A DNA stretch of 24,564 nt. Source: UM-FILTER-47-13 sp964445195. GTDB taxonomy: Bacteria > Pseudomonadota > Alphaproteobacteria > Micavibrionales > Micavibrionaceae. Of the stretch, positions 8,141 through 15,837 are shown one piece after another. A program made the translations under genes and the position numbers. Each line of letters opens with the position of its first letter. Positions within the stretch are counted from its first letter, which is position 1. Location: positions 1-24,564 of the forward strand of contig CAYUKA010000030.1 of assembly GCA_964445195.1 (NCBI GenBank), given 5' to 3'. Below the pieces are notes generated by a model. It had not been told where the DNA came from, searched no databases, and saw only the letters and a list, made by a program, of their open reading frames with translations.

Positions 8141-8323
8141 ATGTTCGAAAAATTAAAAGAATTCTGGCGTGATGAGAACGGGGTAATGGTGATCGAGTAT
8201 GCGGGGATCGTAGCCGGTCTGGCCGCAGTTATCATGACTTTTACCGTGGCGTTCAGCGCTGATATGGCGTTGATTTTAGAAGGTTTATCTGCGTATCTGC
8301 AAAGCGCTGTTGCAGACAGGTAA
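8141..8323 (+). CDS. Flp/Fap-type pilin
   Basis: A 60-residue protein with the layout of a type IVb (Flp) prepilin. It has a short basic/acidic leader (MFEKLKEFWRDENG), a probable prepilin peptidase cleavage after Gly14, then VMVIEY with glutamate at +5 and tyrosine at +6 of the mature chain, and a single hydrophobic helix (AGIVAGLAAVIMTFTVAF). Known Flp pilins are assembled by the Tad machinery into thin adhesive pili. No tad/cpa genes are visible in the window, so this copy is isolated. It has its own promoter-like sequence upstream and an intrinsic terminator downstream, so it is probably a single-gene transcript. Confidence 0.85.
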   Translation: MFEKLKEFWRDENGVMVIEYAGIVAGLAAVIMTFTVAFSADMALILEGLSAYLQSAVADR

Positions 8324-8348
8324 AAACCGGTTTCACAAAAAGCGAGCA

Positions 8349-8383
8349 ATAAAGCGGCCTGTTGTGCCGCTTTATTTTTGTTT
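8349..8383 (+). terminator. Rho-independent terminator after the pilin gene
   Basis: Arms ATAAAGCGGC (8349-8358) and GCCGCTTTAT (8366-8375) form a perfect 10-bp stem with a 7-nt loop, followed by TTTTGTTTT. It lies 26 bp after the pilin stop and separates it from the polysaccharide genes. Confidence 0.85.
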
Positions 8384-8442
8384 TCCCTCTTTGTCGGCAA
8401 CGGTTTTTTCATTACTCTGGGCGGCCTGAAATAAAAACAGGA

Positions 8443-9543
8443 ATGCTATCCGGCCGCGCTATGTTTGAAACCCCCTGGGCTCTATTTTGTTTGTCGTTTG
8501 CAGCAGTGGCGTTTGTGCTGCCGCTGGCGCGCCGCCTGGCCCTGTCGGCCGGCTTTGTCGACCGGCCGGGTGGCCGCAAAAAGCATGAAGACCTGGTGCC
8601 GCCCATCGGCGGCCTGGTCGTTTTTCCTGTCTTTATGACGGGCGCGGTTCTTTATGGTGTTGACTGGGCAGCCTGCGGCCCGCTCTTTTTTGCCATCCTG
8701 ATCCTGCTGGTAACCGGGGCGCTGGATGACCGCAGCCATGTCCCGGCCTGGGTTAAATTCGGTCTGCAATCTGTCGCGGCATGTCTGATCGTGATTGGCG
8801 GCGGTGCGCAGATCGTTGTCATGGGCGATCTATTCGGTTTTGGGCCTTTTGGACTCAACATTTTTGCGATCCCGTTTACGATTGTTGCGGTGGTCCTGCT
8901 GATTAATGCGGTGAATTTGATGGACGGGCTGGATGGGCTGGCGGGCGGCAAAGGGTTTGTCGTACTGGGCTGGCTGGCCCTGAGCTGCGTTTTGGCCGGG
9001 GCCGATGTCGCAGGGACGCTGGCGCTGATCCTGATCCTGATGGGCGCGCTGGGCGGGTTTCTGCTCTATAATATGCGCCATCCGCTGCGGCCGCGCGCCA
9101 TTATTTTCCTTGGCGATTCCGGCAGTTTGGCGTTGGGGCTGACTCTGGCCTGGTTTTCGATCACGCTGGCCGAGGGGGTGGAGCCGGTGGTGCATCCGAT
9201 CAGCGTCGCGTGGCTGCTGGCGCTGCCGATTTTTGATGCGTGCGGCCAGTTTGCCCGCCGGGTCAGCCAGGGGCGCCACCCGTTTGATGCCGATCACGAC
9301 CATTTTCACCATCATTTCATTTATGCCGGTTTTCCGGCCGGGCAGGCGACGGCGATTATTCTGGGCTTAACATGTCTTTCCGGTTTTATCGGTGTGGCGG
9401 GTATCAAGGCCGGGCTGCATCCGGCGCTGCTAACCTATTCGTGGATCGCCCTGTTGTTCCTGCATATATACATGTCGATGCGCCCGCACCGTTTCCGGCG
9501 GCTGGTGGCGCGCTTGCGCAGGGAGCGTGCCGATGGGGCGTAA
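8443..9543 (+). CDS. WecA/MraY-like glycosyl-1-phosphate transferase
   Basis: Integral membrane enzyme of the polyprenyl-phosphate sugar-1-phosphate transferase family (WecA, TagO, MraY). It would load a sugar phosphate, often GlcNAc-1-P, onto undecaprenyl phosphate to start a surface glycan. Counting from the Met at 8461, motifs are DRPGGRKKHEDLVPPIGG (34-51), GALDDR (86-91), NAVNLMDGLDGLAGG (149-163), FLGDSGS (216-222) and the histidine-rich DHDHFHHHF (278-286). These match the acidic active-site pairs and the HIHH-like motif of WecA. About ten hydrophobic helices fill the rest. The start is uncertain: ATG at 8443 (AGGA directly ahead) or ATG at 8461 (no clear RBS), giving 366 or 360 residues. 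The 3' end overlaps the next glycosyltransferase by 11 bp. Confidence 0.88.
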   Translation: MLSGRAMFETPWALFCLSFAAVAFVLPLARRLALSAGFVDRPGGRKKHEDLVPPIGGLVVFPVFMTGAVLYGVDWAACGPLFFAILILLVTGALDDRSHVPAWVKFGLQSVAACLIVIGGGAQIVVMGDLFGFGPFGLNIFAIPFTIVAVVLLINAVNLMDGLDGLAGGKGFVVLGWLALSCVLAGADVAGTLALILILMGALGGFLLYNMRHPLRPRAIIFLGDSGSLALGLTLAWFSITLAEGVEPVVHPISVAWLLALPIFDACGQFARRVSQGRHPFDADHDHFHHHFIYAGFPAGQATAIILGLTCLSGFIGVAGIKAGLHPALLTYSWIALLFLHIYMSMRPHRFRRLVARLRRERADGA

Positions 9544-10714
9544 TGAAGCACGTAAGCCGTTACTGATATTTGTGGTTACGGAAGACTGGTATTTTTATTC
9601 GCACCGCCGGCCGATGATACGCGCGGCGCAGGCCGCCGGGTTTGATGTCGCGGTGATTACGCAGGTTGATGCGCACCGGCAGGCGATCGAAGCGCTGGGA
9701 GTCAGGGTGATTCCTTTTGACTTCAGCCGCCGCAGCCTGAACCCGGTTAAAGCGCTGCGGCAAATCTGTGCCCTGAAGCGTATCTATAGCCGGGAACGGC
9801 CGACGCTTGTTCATCATATCGCGATGAAGCCGATTCTTTATGGCGCGCTGGCCGCGTGGCGCGCGCAGGTGCCGGCGGTGATTAACGCCTTTGCCGGGCT
9901 GGGATATTTGTTTAATGCCCGCACGATCCGGGCTTATAGCCTGCGGGCTTTGCTGTGGCTGCCGTTCCGGCTGGTGTTACGGCGCCCGAACACGTTCCTG
10001 CTGTTCCAGAATGCTGATGACAAGGCCCGGCTGGCGGCGCTGGGGCTTGTGAGCGCGAAGCGCACAGTCATTATTCGCGGCTCCGGCGTTGACCTGAACG
10101 AATATCCGGCCCGGCCATTGCCGCCGGAGACAAAGCCGTTTGTGTGCGTTTATGCCGGCCGGATGATAGGTATTAAGGGTCTGCCGACTTTGAAAGATGC
10201 TTTTGTGATCCTGGCGCGTGCGGCGCCGCACATCCATCTTCATCTGTATGGTCAGCCCGACCCTGAAAATCCCGGATCCTGGGATGAAGCGCAACTTGCT
10301 GACTGGGCGGCGCGAAGCGACAATGTCGCTTATAAGGGCCGTACCGATGATATGAAGGCCGTCTGGGATACGGCGCATGCGGCTGTTCAGGCCTCCTACG
10401 GCGGTGAGGGTGTGCCGAAAAGCCTGCTGGAAGCGGCCGCATGCGGCCGGCCGATAGTGGCAACTGACGTGCCTGGGTGCCGCGAAGTGGTTGAGGATGG
10501 CCGTAATGGCTTTCTTGTGCCGGCCTATGATGCGCCGGCACTGGCGCAGGCTTTACAGATGATGGCTGATGACAAGGATTTATGGCGGGCGATGGCGGTG
10601 CATAGCCGCCGGATTGTTGAAAGCGATTTGTCAGCCGATAAAGTTGAGGCACAGACGGTGGGGCTTTACCGTCTGTGCCTCTCGCACATGGAGGGTGGGT
10701 GCAAAACCTTATAA
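9533..10714 (+). CDS. Family 4 glycosyltransferase
   Basis: A 393-residue GT-B glycosyltransferase. The N-terminal domain begins PLLIFVVTEDWYFYSHRRPM, a start common to sugar transferases acting on undecaprenyl-linked glycans. The C-terminal nucleotide-sugar domain carries CVYAGRMIGIKG (205-216) and the E-x7-E motif in GGEGVPKSLLEA (Glu292 and Glu300), as in GT4 enzymes. It probably adds the second sugar to the lipid-linked product of the overlapping WecA-like enzyme. An AGGGAG lies 7-8 nt ahead of the ATG at 9533; a GTG at 9527 is an alternative. Donor and acceptor cannot be named from sequence. The 3' end overlaps a convergent membrane-protein gene by 6 bp. Confidence 0.9.
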   Translation: MGRNEARKPLLIFVVTEDWYFYSHRRPMIRAAQAAGFDVAVITQVDAHRQAIEALGVRVIPFDFSRRSLNPVKALRQICALKRIYSRERPTLVHHIAMKPILYGALAAWRAQVPAVINAFAGLGYLFNARTIRAYSLRALLWLPFRLVLRRPNTFLLFQNADDKARLAALGLVSAKRTVIIRGSGVDLNEYPARPLPPETKPFVCVYAGRMIGIKGLPTLKDAFVILARAAPHIHLHLYGQPDPENPGSWDEAQLADWAARSDNVAYKGRTDDMKAVWDTAHAAVQASYGGEGVPKSLLEAAACGRPIVATDVPGCREVVEDGRNGFLVPAYDAPALAQALQMMADDKDLWRAMAVHSRRIVESDLSADKVEAQTVGLYRLCLSHMEGGCKTL

Positions 10715-11293
10715 TTTATCGCCGACCCAGTATAAAATATCGAGCGTACTGTCGTTGATACAGAAGCTGACAAACACGATAAAGCCTGCCAGTTCCCAGG
10801 GAATACGCAATACATAAGCCGCCATGAAAGCGGTAAAAGCATATGTATAAAGCATCAGGCACATCATGAACGGGTAGAGCTCGGCCCAGCCATGTGTGCC
10901 GCTCATCAACATCCATGCAACAGGCAAGAATATCACAGTGGCCGGTACGGTCAGCCAGTTACTGGCGATCACGAACTGGTAGAAATAGCGTTTGCGGTCG
11001 ACTTCCCGCACGATCCAGTAGACAGTGCCGAAAAACGCCGCCCAGATGAGCGCCATGCGCAGGCTGTAGAGCAGCGCAATCACATGCACTGAATTATCGC
11101 TTAAGGCCGGTTTCGGATAAAAGTAAAACACCATAATCGTCAGTGGGAATAAGATCACCGGTACGATGAAGGAGCGCAGAGCTTCCTGCGCGCTGTCGCC
11201 AAACCGCTTGCGGGCAACCGGCATGAACAGCGCAACTTCAAGGCTACCGAGCAGGTTGCGTTTGATTTCCCTGTTGATCGAGTGCGTCTGCAT
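10709..11293 (-). CDS. Polytopic inner-membrane protein, unknown
   Basis: A 194-residue protein with about five hydrophobic helices, roughly at residues 42-60, 72-97, 104-129, 138-160 and 165-185. It starts with a charged cytoplasmic stretch (MQTHSINREIKRNLLGSLEVALF). The architecture is like YIP1-type or DUF-type small membrane proteins. I do not recognise a specific family and see no catalytic motif. It is transcribed away from the AT-rich, DnaA-box-containing region at 11294-11626 and runs into the end of the convergent glycosyltransferase gene (6-bp overlap). The start at 11293 is the only ATG giving the full N-terminus; no strong RBS is visible. Confidence 0.75.
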   Translation of the reverse strand: MQTHSINREIKRNLLGSLEVALFMPVARKRFGDSAQEALRSFIVPVILFPLTIMVFYFYPKPALSDNSVHVIALLYSLRMALIWAAFFGTVYWIVREVDRKRYFYQFVIASNWLTVPATVIFLPVAWMLMSGTHGWAELYPFMMCLMLYTYAFTAFMAAYVLRIPWELAGFIVFVSFCINDSTLDILYWVGDKL

Positions 11294-11394
11294 AGTGGTG
11301 CGGCCCCGCGTTTACCAAAGGAATGACTAACCGGCAGCTTCTATAGACGTTTTTGCCACCTTTAAACTCATTTTAACGCGCTGAAACTTAACAA

Positions 11395-11531
11395 GAGATT
11401 TACAAGAGCTTAAGAATAGATAAAATTCGATATTTATTTTACATAAATTTTAAAGAGATGGCTGTGATAAACGTCAAACGGTGAGGCTGTGGATCGTTTG
11501 TGGACAAAATATCATGCTCGTGTGTGGATAA
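11395..11531. promoter_or_regulatory. AT-rich block with three DnaA-box-like sites (possible origin or DnaA-controlled region)
   Basis: An AT-rich block (about 11395-11457) is followed by three 9-mers in the same orientation: TGTGGATCG (11488-11496), TGTGGACAA (11499-11507) and TGTGGATAA (11523-11531). The last is the exact complement of the DnaA box TTATCCACA; TGTGGACAA has one mismatch and TGTGGATCG two. The first two are 11 bp apart, about one helical turn. An unwinding-prone block next to co-oriented DnaA boxes is the layout of bacterial oriC, and the flanking genes point away from it. The genes usually found at alphaproteobacterial origins are not seen, so DnaA control of the adjacent promoter is an equal option. 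Confidence 0.5.
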
Positions 11532-11555
11532 GCGCTTGTGAATGCAGCGCGTTTC

Positions 11556-11585
11556 TTGACCCTTTCGGGTGAGCCTCTCTACCCT
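11556..11585 (+). promoter_or_regulatory. Candidate promoter of the AMIN-like lipoprotein gene
   Basis: TTGACC (11556-11561) and TACCCT (11580-11585) are separated by 18 bp. The -35 is 5 of 6 to consensus and the -10 is weak. It lies 25-68 bp downstream of the DnaA-box-like sites. GANTC sites, the CcrM methylation target in alphaproteobacteria, occur at 11598-11602 and 11616-11620 in the leader. Confidence 0.4.
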
Positions 11586-11626
11586 TAAGAGTAAAGCGAA
11601 TCCTCGGCCTGCGGAGACTCTCGATT

Positions 11627-12796
11627 ATGAAAGCGCATCATTTTATCCGGAATACATTCTTAACCGGCCTGTGTGTCGGCCTGCTGGTCGGCTGCTCATG
11701 GCTGGAAGACTGGCCGCCCAAGGATTCGGAAATGGCCCGCAAAGCGGCCCCGAAACCGCCCGCCTCGGAATCGAAAGTGATGAAGCAGGGCGATGGTACA
11801 TGGCTGCAAGCTGATAATGGCGAACCGGTGCAGATGAATGCTGCAGAACCGAAAGGCCTGGCCGTTGATCCGGCCTCATCAGATCGTATTGCTGCGCTGG
11901 AGCAGGAACTGGCCAATATCCGCAACGATTTGAAGCTGATGATGCCGTCATTGACCAAGCTGGCTGAGGCGCAGGGTGATATGCAGCGTATGCTGGGCGG
12001 TGTTGAGCCTGCGGCGGGTTCTGCTGATCGCCACGACCAGCGCGCAAATCAGGCAGGTGCCAGTGCGCCGATGCCGTTACATGCGCCGCAGGCTACGGCC
12101 CAGACGGCAGCGCCGATGCCGAATGCCGCTGCAACGGGCAACCCGCAGCCGGGCACCGTTGCCTGGTATGAACAACAGGAACGTTTGAACCGTCAGCGCA
12201 TGGCAGCGAATACGCCGCCGGCTATGCCGCCGCCGGCGCACTATCAACCTGTCCAGCAGCAAATGGCGCAGGCCGCCCCTGTGCCTGTACCCGCCCATAT
12301 GGGGCACAGCCAGATGGGGCAGCCGATGATGGCTCAGCAGGCCAACCAGCCGCCGCCGGCACAACCTGTTTACCAGCCGCCTGTACCGCAGGCGGCCTCA
12401 GCCCCGGTATCCGCACCGCCGCCGGCGCAATTCCAGCCGGCCAGCCATGGTTCTGCTATGGGCGGGGCCGCTGTAACCGGCCTGCGTTTTGGCGAGCACA
12501 GTGATAAAACACGCCTTGTGTTTGACACCAGCGACAATGTCGCGTTCAGCTACGACCTTGATAACAACGAACGGATTTTGATGATCAACCTGCCGGGTAC
12601 GGGCTGGATGGGATCACAGCAAATGCAGATCAGCGGGTCGCCGATGGTGCAGTCTTATAATGTTGTGCCTGATAATGCCGGCGGTCACCAGGCCGTGATC
12701 CAGCTTCGCCAGCGGGCACGGGTCCTGTGGGCACAGGCGCTGCGTCCGGGCGGGCCGCAGGGGCACCGCATCGTGCTTGATCTTGCGCCGATGTAA
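11627..12796 (+). CDS. Lipoprotein with a C-terminal AMIN-like domain
   Basis: A 389-residue probable lipoprotein. A signal sequence ends in the lipobox LLVGC with Cys23 as the lipidation site. Residues about 80-120 are helical and may coil (DRIAALEQELANIRNDLKLMMPSLTKL). A long low-complexity linker rich in Pro, Gln, Ala and Met follows (about 130-280). The C-terminal 105 residues (VTGLRFGEHSDKTRLVFDTS to HRIVLDLAPM) resemble the AMIN domain, which in AmiC and secretins binds peptidoglycan or targets proteins to envelope sites. Inferred role: an outer-membrane-anchored protein reaching the cell wall. The start is the ATG at 11627 with GGAG upstream. Translation-unrelated neighbours on both sides suggest a single-gene unit. 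Confidence 0.8.
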   Translation: MKAHHFIRNTFLTGLCVGLLVGCSWLEDWPPKDSEMARKAAPKPPASESKVMKQGDGTWLQADNGEPVQMNAAEPKGLAVDPASSDRIAALEQELANIRNDLKLMMPSLTKLAEAQGDMQRMLGGVEPAAGSADRHDQRANQAGASAPMPLHAPQATAQTAAPMPNAAATGNPQPGTVAWYEQQERLNRQRMAANTPPAMPPPAHYQPVQQQMAQAAPVPVPAHMGHSQMGQPMMAQQANQPPPAQPVYQPPVPQAASAPVSAPPPAQFQPASHGSAMGGAAVTGLRFGEHSDKTRLVFDTSDNVAFSYDLDNNERILMINLPGTGWMGSQQMQISGSPMVQSYNVVPDNAGGHQAVIQLRQRARVLWAQALRPGGPQGHRIVLDLAPM

Positions 12797-12830
12797 AATC
12801 AACATCTTTGTCGGTTAAGGGGCACGGGCT

Positions 12831-14150
12831 TTATTGCCGGGCCGGCAGCCACTTTTGCATCACGGTCGTGGCCGTCAGGTCGCCGGTAACATTGACGGTG
12901 GTCCGGCACATATCCAGCAGCCGGTCGACGCCGATAATCAGCGCAATCCCCTCCGCCGGGATGCCGATGCCGGTCAGAATGGTTGCCAGCACAACGATGC
13001 CGACGCCCGGCGTCGCCGGGGTCCCGATTGAGGCGCCGATCGTGGTGAGCAGCAGCAGCAGCGTTTCGGCAAAGGACAGCTCGACCCCGAACACCTGGCA
13101 CAGAAAGAGCGCCGCCACGGCCTGGTACAGCGCGGTGCCGTCCATATTGACTGTCGCGCCGAGCGGAATGACAAAACGGGAAATATCTTCACGGATTTGC
13201 AGCTTTTCCTCGGCGGCGCGAATTGAAACCGGCATTGTGGCGGCCGAGCTGGAGGTCGAAAAGGCGATCAGCTGTGCCTCGCGGATGCCCTTTAAAAACG
13301 CGCCGGGGCTGAAGCCGCCGATCATCCGCACAATGAAAAGGTAAACCACCATCATCAGCGCCAGCGCCAGCAGCACTGTGACCATATATAACCCGACACT
13401 GACCAGTGCATCGGCGCCAATCCGGATTGTCGTATGGCAAAGCAGGCCGAACACGGCATAGGGCGCGATCGCCATGGCCCAGCTGATGATCTTCATCGAA
13501 ATGACCTGTCCTGATACGCACAGGTCGCGGAACGGGCGGGCGCTGTCCGGCTTGATGCCGAGCATCGCAATACCGACCAGAATCGAAGCGATCACGATCT
13601 GGAGCATATTCCTGTCGACCTCGGCCTGCGCCGGGTTGGCCGGGATCAGGTTGGCAATACGGTCAGGGATGCTGAGATCGGTAAAGGTGCGCGCGCCGAT
13701 GCGTTCCGTCCCTGCACCGGAGGCCAGCGTGGCTTCGACCAGTGCCTGGTCGATCACGGCGCCGGGCTGGATCAGCTGGACCAGCACAATGCCAATCGTG
13801 ATCGCGATCGCTGTCGTCAGGATAAAATAAGGGATAATCCGCAGTCCCAGCCGCCGGACGACCGCGAAACTGCCGTGCTCGGCGATACCGAGAATAATCG
13901 AGCAGACCACTAGCGGGATGATCACCATCTGGATCAGGCCGAGAAAAATGACACCAGGCAGGCGCAACCAGTCACCGGCCGTAAACGCGGTTTCTTCGCC
14001 AAACAGGTTGAGGCCGGACGGTGACAGGATCAGCCCGGTCCCGATTCCGAGCGCCATGCCGATCAGGATTTTCAGCCACAGATTTTGCGACAGGATAAAC
14101 TCGGTCGAGGCTGACAGGCTCTGGCCGCGGGCGCTTTCGTCTGTGTTCAT
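12831..14150 (-). CDS. gltP: Glutamate/aspartate:cation symporter (DAACS/SDF family)
   Basis: A 439-residue transporter of the dicarboxylate/amino acid:cation symporter family with eight helices and two re-entrant loops. Signatures are the serine-rich FSTSSSAATMPVS (297-309), the cation-site NMDGT (335-339), and the helix 8 motif VDRLLDMCRTTVNVTGD (408-424). The substrate residues Arg416, Asn420 and Asp424 correspond to Arg397, Asn401 and Asp405 of GltPh, which favours acidic amino acids over C4-dicarboxylates. I chose the ATG at 14150 with AGGGAG upstream; the frame is open further up but that part looks non-coding. The symbol is by family resemblance. It is convergent with the lipoprotein gene (34 bp apart) and divergent from the EF-hand gene. 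Confidence 0.9.
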   Translation of the reverse strand: MNTDESARGQSLSASTEFILSQNLWLKILIGMALGIGTGLILSPSGLNLFGEETAFTAGDWLRLPGVIFLGLIQMVIIPLVVCSIILGIAEHGSFAVVRRLGLRIIPYFILTTAIAITIGIVLVQLIQPGAVIDQALVEATLASGAGTERIGARTFTDLSIPDRIANLIPANPAQAEVDRNMLQIVIASILVGIAMLGIKPDSARPFRDLCVSGQVISMKIISWAMAIAPYAVFGLLCHTTIRIGADALVSVGLYMVTVLLALALMMVVYLFIVRMIGGFSPGAFLKGIREAQLIAFSTSSSAATMPVSIRAAEEKLQIREDISRFVIPLGATVNMDGTALYQAVAALFLCQVFGVELSFAETLLLLLTTIGASIGTPATPGVGIVVLATILTGIGIPAEGIALIIGVDRLLDMCRTTVNVTGDLTATTVMQKWLPARQ

Positions 14151-14276
14151 GGTCTGTGTGTTCTCCCTGCTTGTTTGGTTGCTTGTTCGTCTGGTGATGC
14201 CGTTATATTGTGGCAAAGGGTTTTTTATACTGGCACCGTATAACACAGGACAAACGCAAACAAAAGGAGCGGACAA

Positions 14277-14660
14277 ATGAAACAGCACTGGATATTGACG
14301 GGCGTAGCCCTTTTTGCGCTGGGCACGGCGCCGGCACTGGCGGACCATCATGGCCAGAAAGGCAAGATGGAGGGCAAAACGATGGGCAAAACGATGGGCA
14401 AAACGATGGGCAAAATGATGGAAAATAACGATCTCGATGGTGATGGTGCCATCAGCAAGGATGAATTCCTGAAAGCCCATGAGGTCCGCTTTGATGAAAT
14501 GGATACCGACCATGATGGCGCGCTGTCAGAAGACGAACTGAAGGCGTCATGGCAGGAAAAGCATGATATGCGTAAGGAGCGCCGCAGTGAAAGGCGTGAA
14601 AAAATCAAAGAGTATAAACAGGGCGATGACAACGCGGCAGCAGATGATTCGGCCGAATAA
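14277..14660 (+). CDS. Secreted EF-hand calcium-binding protein
   Basis: A 127-residue protein with a signal peptide (hydrophobic to about residue 20, cleavage near ALA-DHH). The mature chain starts with DHHG and a Lys/Met repeat (KTMG three times, then KMM). Two canonical 12-residue EF-hand loops follow: residues 52-63 (D52, D54, D56, G57, I59, E63) and 76-87 (D76, D78, D80, G81, L83, E87), with all ligands present. The C-terminus is a charged helix (KERRSERREKIKEY) and an acidic tail. It probably binds calcium in the periplasm. Start ATG at 14277 with AAGGAG ahead. First of four same-strand genes (secreted protein, ECF sigma factor, likely anti-sigma factor), suggesting a role in sensing. 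Confidence 0.88.
   Translation: MKQHWILTGVALFALGTAPALADHHGQKGKMEGKTMGKTMGKTMGKMMENNDLDGDGAISKDEFLKAHEVRFDEMDTDHDGALSEDELKASWQEKHDMRKERRSERREKIKEYKQGDDNAAADDSAE
14372..14419 (+). repeat. 12-bp tandem repeat inside the EF-hand gene
   Basis: Four copies of GGGCAAAACGAT in tandem; the fourth has C to T at position 9. The unit is a multiple of three and encodes the Gly-Lys-Thr-Met repeat, so copy-number changes would lengthen or shorten the protein without a frameshift. Confidence 0.9.
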
Positions 14661-14690
14661 CGAGTGTTTGAAAAACAGGAGATACTATAC

Positions 14691-15248
14691 ATGAAGCTGT
14701 TGGGAACGATGATACTGGCTTTACTGCTGGCCTGTGGTGTACCCGCTGCCGGGCAGGCCGCCACGGCAGAACAGGATGCGTTGCTGGAGGCTTTTGAAGC
14801 GTGGCGGGCTGACGATCTGGTTTTGCCGGTGCGTGATGGCGGTCCTGAGCGCCCGTTCCGCGAGCGTCTTGAACGCCGCGGCGGCGATGAGCGGGGCGCG
14901 CCCGGCGAAAGGCTGCGGGAGCGGATCGAGCGTCTGCCGCCGGAGCGGCAGGAGCAGGCGCGTGAGCGGCTGGACCAGTTTGAGGAACGCCGCCGTGCTT
15001 TGCGGCAGGAGTTAATGGATCTGCCGCCGGATGAGCGCGCCGCGCGGATGGAAGAGCTGCGCAGCGAGTTCAGGCAGCACCGCGAGGGCCGGCAGCAGGA
15101 GTTTCGTGAAACCTTCGAGCAACGCTGGGACAATGCGTCCGAAGCAGACAGGCAGCGCTTTTGCAGCCAGGCCCGCACGCGCTGCAGCGAAGGCGGTGAC
15201 GTTGCCGGCCGGGCCTGCGCCTTTGTCGACCGGGCGTGCACGGACTGA
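14691..15248 (+). CDS. Secreted Arg/Glu-rich helical protein (Spy/CpxP- or DUF3106-like)
   Basis: A 185-residue protein with a signal peptide (MKLLGTMILALLLACGVPAAGQA). The mature part is extremely rich in Arg and Glu and forms long helices with LPPERQEQARERLDQFEERR and LPPDERAARMEELRSEFRQ repeats. Such L-P-P-x-E/D-R units are seen in DUF3106 and in Spy/CpxP/ZraP-like periplasmic proteins that act as chaperones or metal sensors. Four cysteines in the last 30 residues (FCSQARTRC, RACAF, RACTD) could make two disulfides. The ATG at 14691 has AGGAG 9 nt upstream and is preferred over an in-frame GTG at 14664. It lies 30 bp after the EF-hand gene and 16 bp before the sigma gene. Family assignment is by resemblance. 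Confidence 0.75.
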   Translation: MKLLGTMILALLLACGVPAAGQAATAEQDALLEAFEAWRADDLVLPVRDGGPERPFRERLERRGGDERGAPGERLRERIERLPPERQEQARERLDQFEERRRALRQELMDLPPDERAARMEELRSEFRQHREGRQQEFRETFEQRWDNASEADRQRFCSQARTRCSEGGDVAGRACAFVDRACTD

Positions 15249-15264
15249 CAAAACGGATGGGGAC

Positions 15265-15837
15265 ATGACGGCGGACACGGCTCTGGAAGAGGCGAGCGAT
15301 GAAGCGCTGATGGCGGGTGTGGTGCGCGGCGATCACGATTCGTTCCGCGTGCTGGCCGCGCGTTACATGAATATGCTGTATTCCGTTGCGTTCCGCATGT
15401 ATCCGCAAAAAAGTGACGCTGAAGATATCGTGCAGGAGGCGCTGTTAAGGCTATGGAGCAAAGCGCATCTCTGGAACAGGGAGGGCGGCGCGTCGGTCAG
15501 CAGCTGGATTTACCGCGTCACTTATAATTTGTGTATTGACCAGAAGCGGCGCGAAAAGGGCGGGGCGGCTGTGCCTGTCGACGATCTGCAGCTGGCCGGC
15601 GATATGGCGGCTGACAAACCTTTGAAAGACAGCCAGCGCCGCGCGGTGGTCAGCGCGGCGGTACAGGATTTGCCGGAGCGGCAGCGGGCGGCGCTGGTGC
15701 TTTGCCATTATCAGGGGCTTGGTAATGCCGAAGCGGCGGCGATTATGGGGACGACGGTCAAAGGAATCGAAGGATTACTGGTGCGCGCCCGTAAAACATT
15801 GAAAGAACGGTTACAGACCCATAAAGGGATTTTGTGA
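15265..15837 (+). CDS. ECF-type RNA polymerase sigma factor
   Basis: A 190-residue sigma-70 factor with only regions 2 and 4, the ECF layout. Region 2 spans about residues 26-95 (FRVLAARYMNMLYSVAFRM, then DAEDIVQEALLRLW for core binding and -10 recognition). Region 4 spans about 133-183 (DLPERQRAALVLCHYQGLGN and the helix-turn-helix AEAAAIMGTTVKGIEGLLVRARKTLKERL). It directs RNA polymerase to a stress regulon that cannot be named here. Its stop overlaps the start of a membrane-protein gene that is probably its anti-sigma factor. The ATG at 15265 is preferred; the longer frame starting at 15031 overlaps the upstream gene. Confidence 0.92.
   Translation: MTADTALEEASDEALMAGVVRGDHDSFRVLAARYMNMLYSVAFRMYPQKSDAEDIVQEALLRLWSKAHLWNREGGASVSSWIYRVTYNLCIDQKRREKGGAAVPVDDLQLAGDMAADKPLKDSQRRAVVSAAVQDLPERQRAALVLCHYQGLGNAEAAAIMGTTVKGIEGLLVRARKTLKERLQTHKGIL

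Noticed and set aside
14348..15241. Long minus-strand ORF of about 297 residues opposite the EF-hand and secreted-protein genes
   Set aside because: It is very rich in Ser and Arg with no recognisable domain, and is explained by the complementary reading of the Arg/Glu-rich genes on the plus strand, which have signal peptides, good RBS and clear domains.
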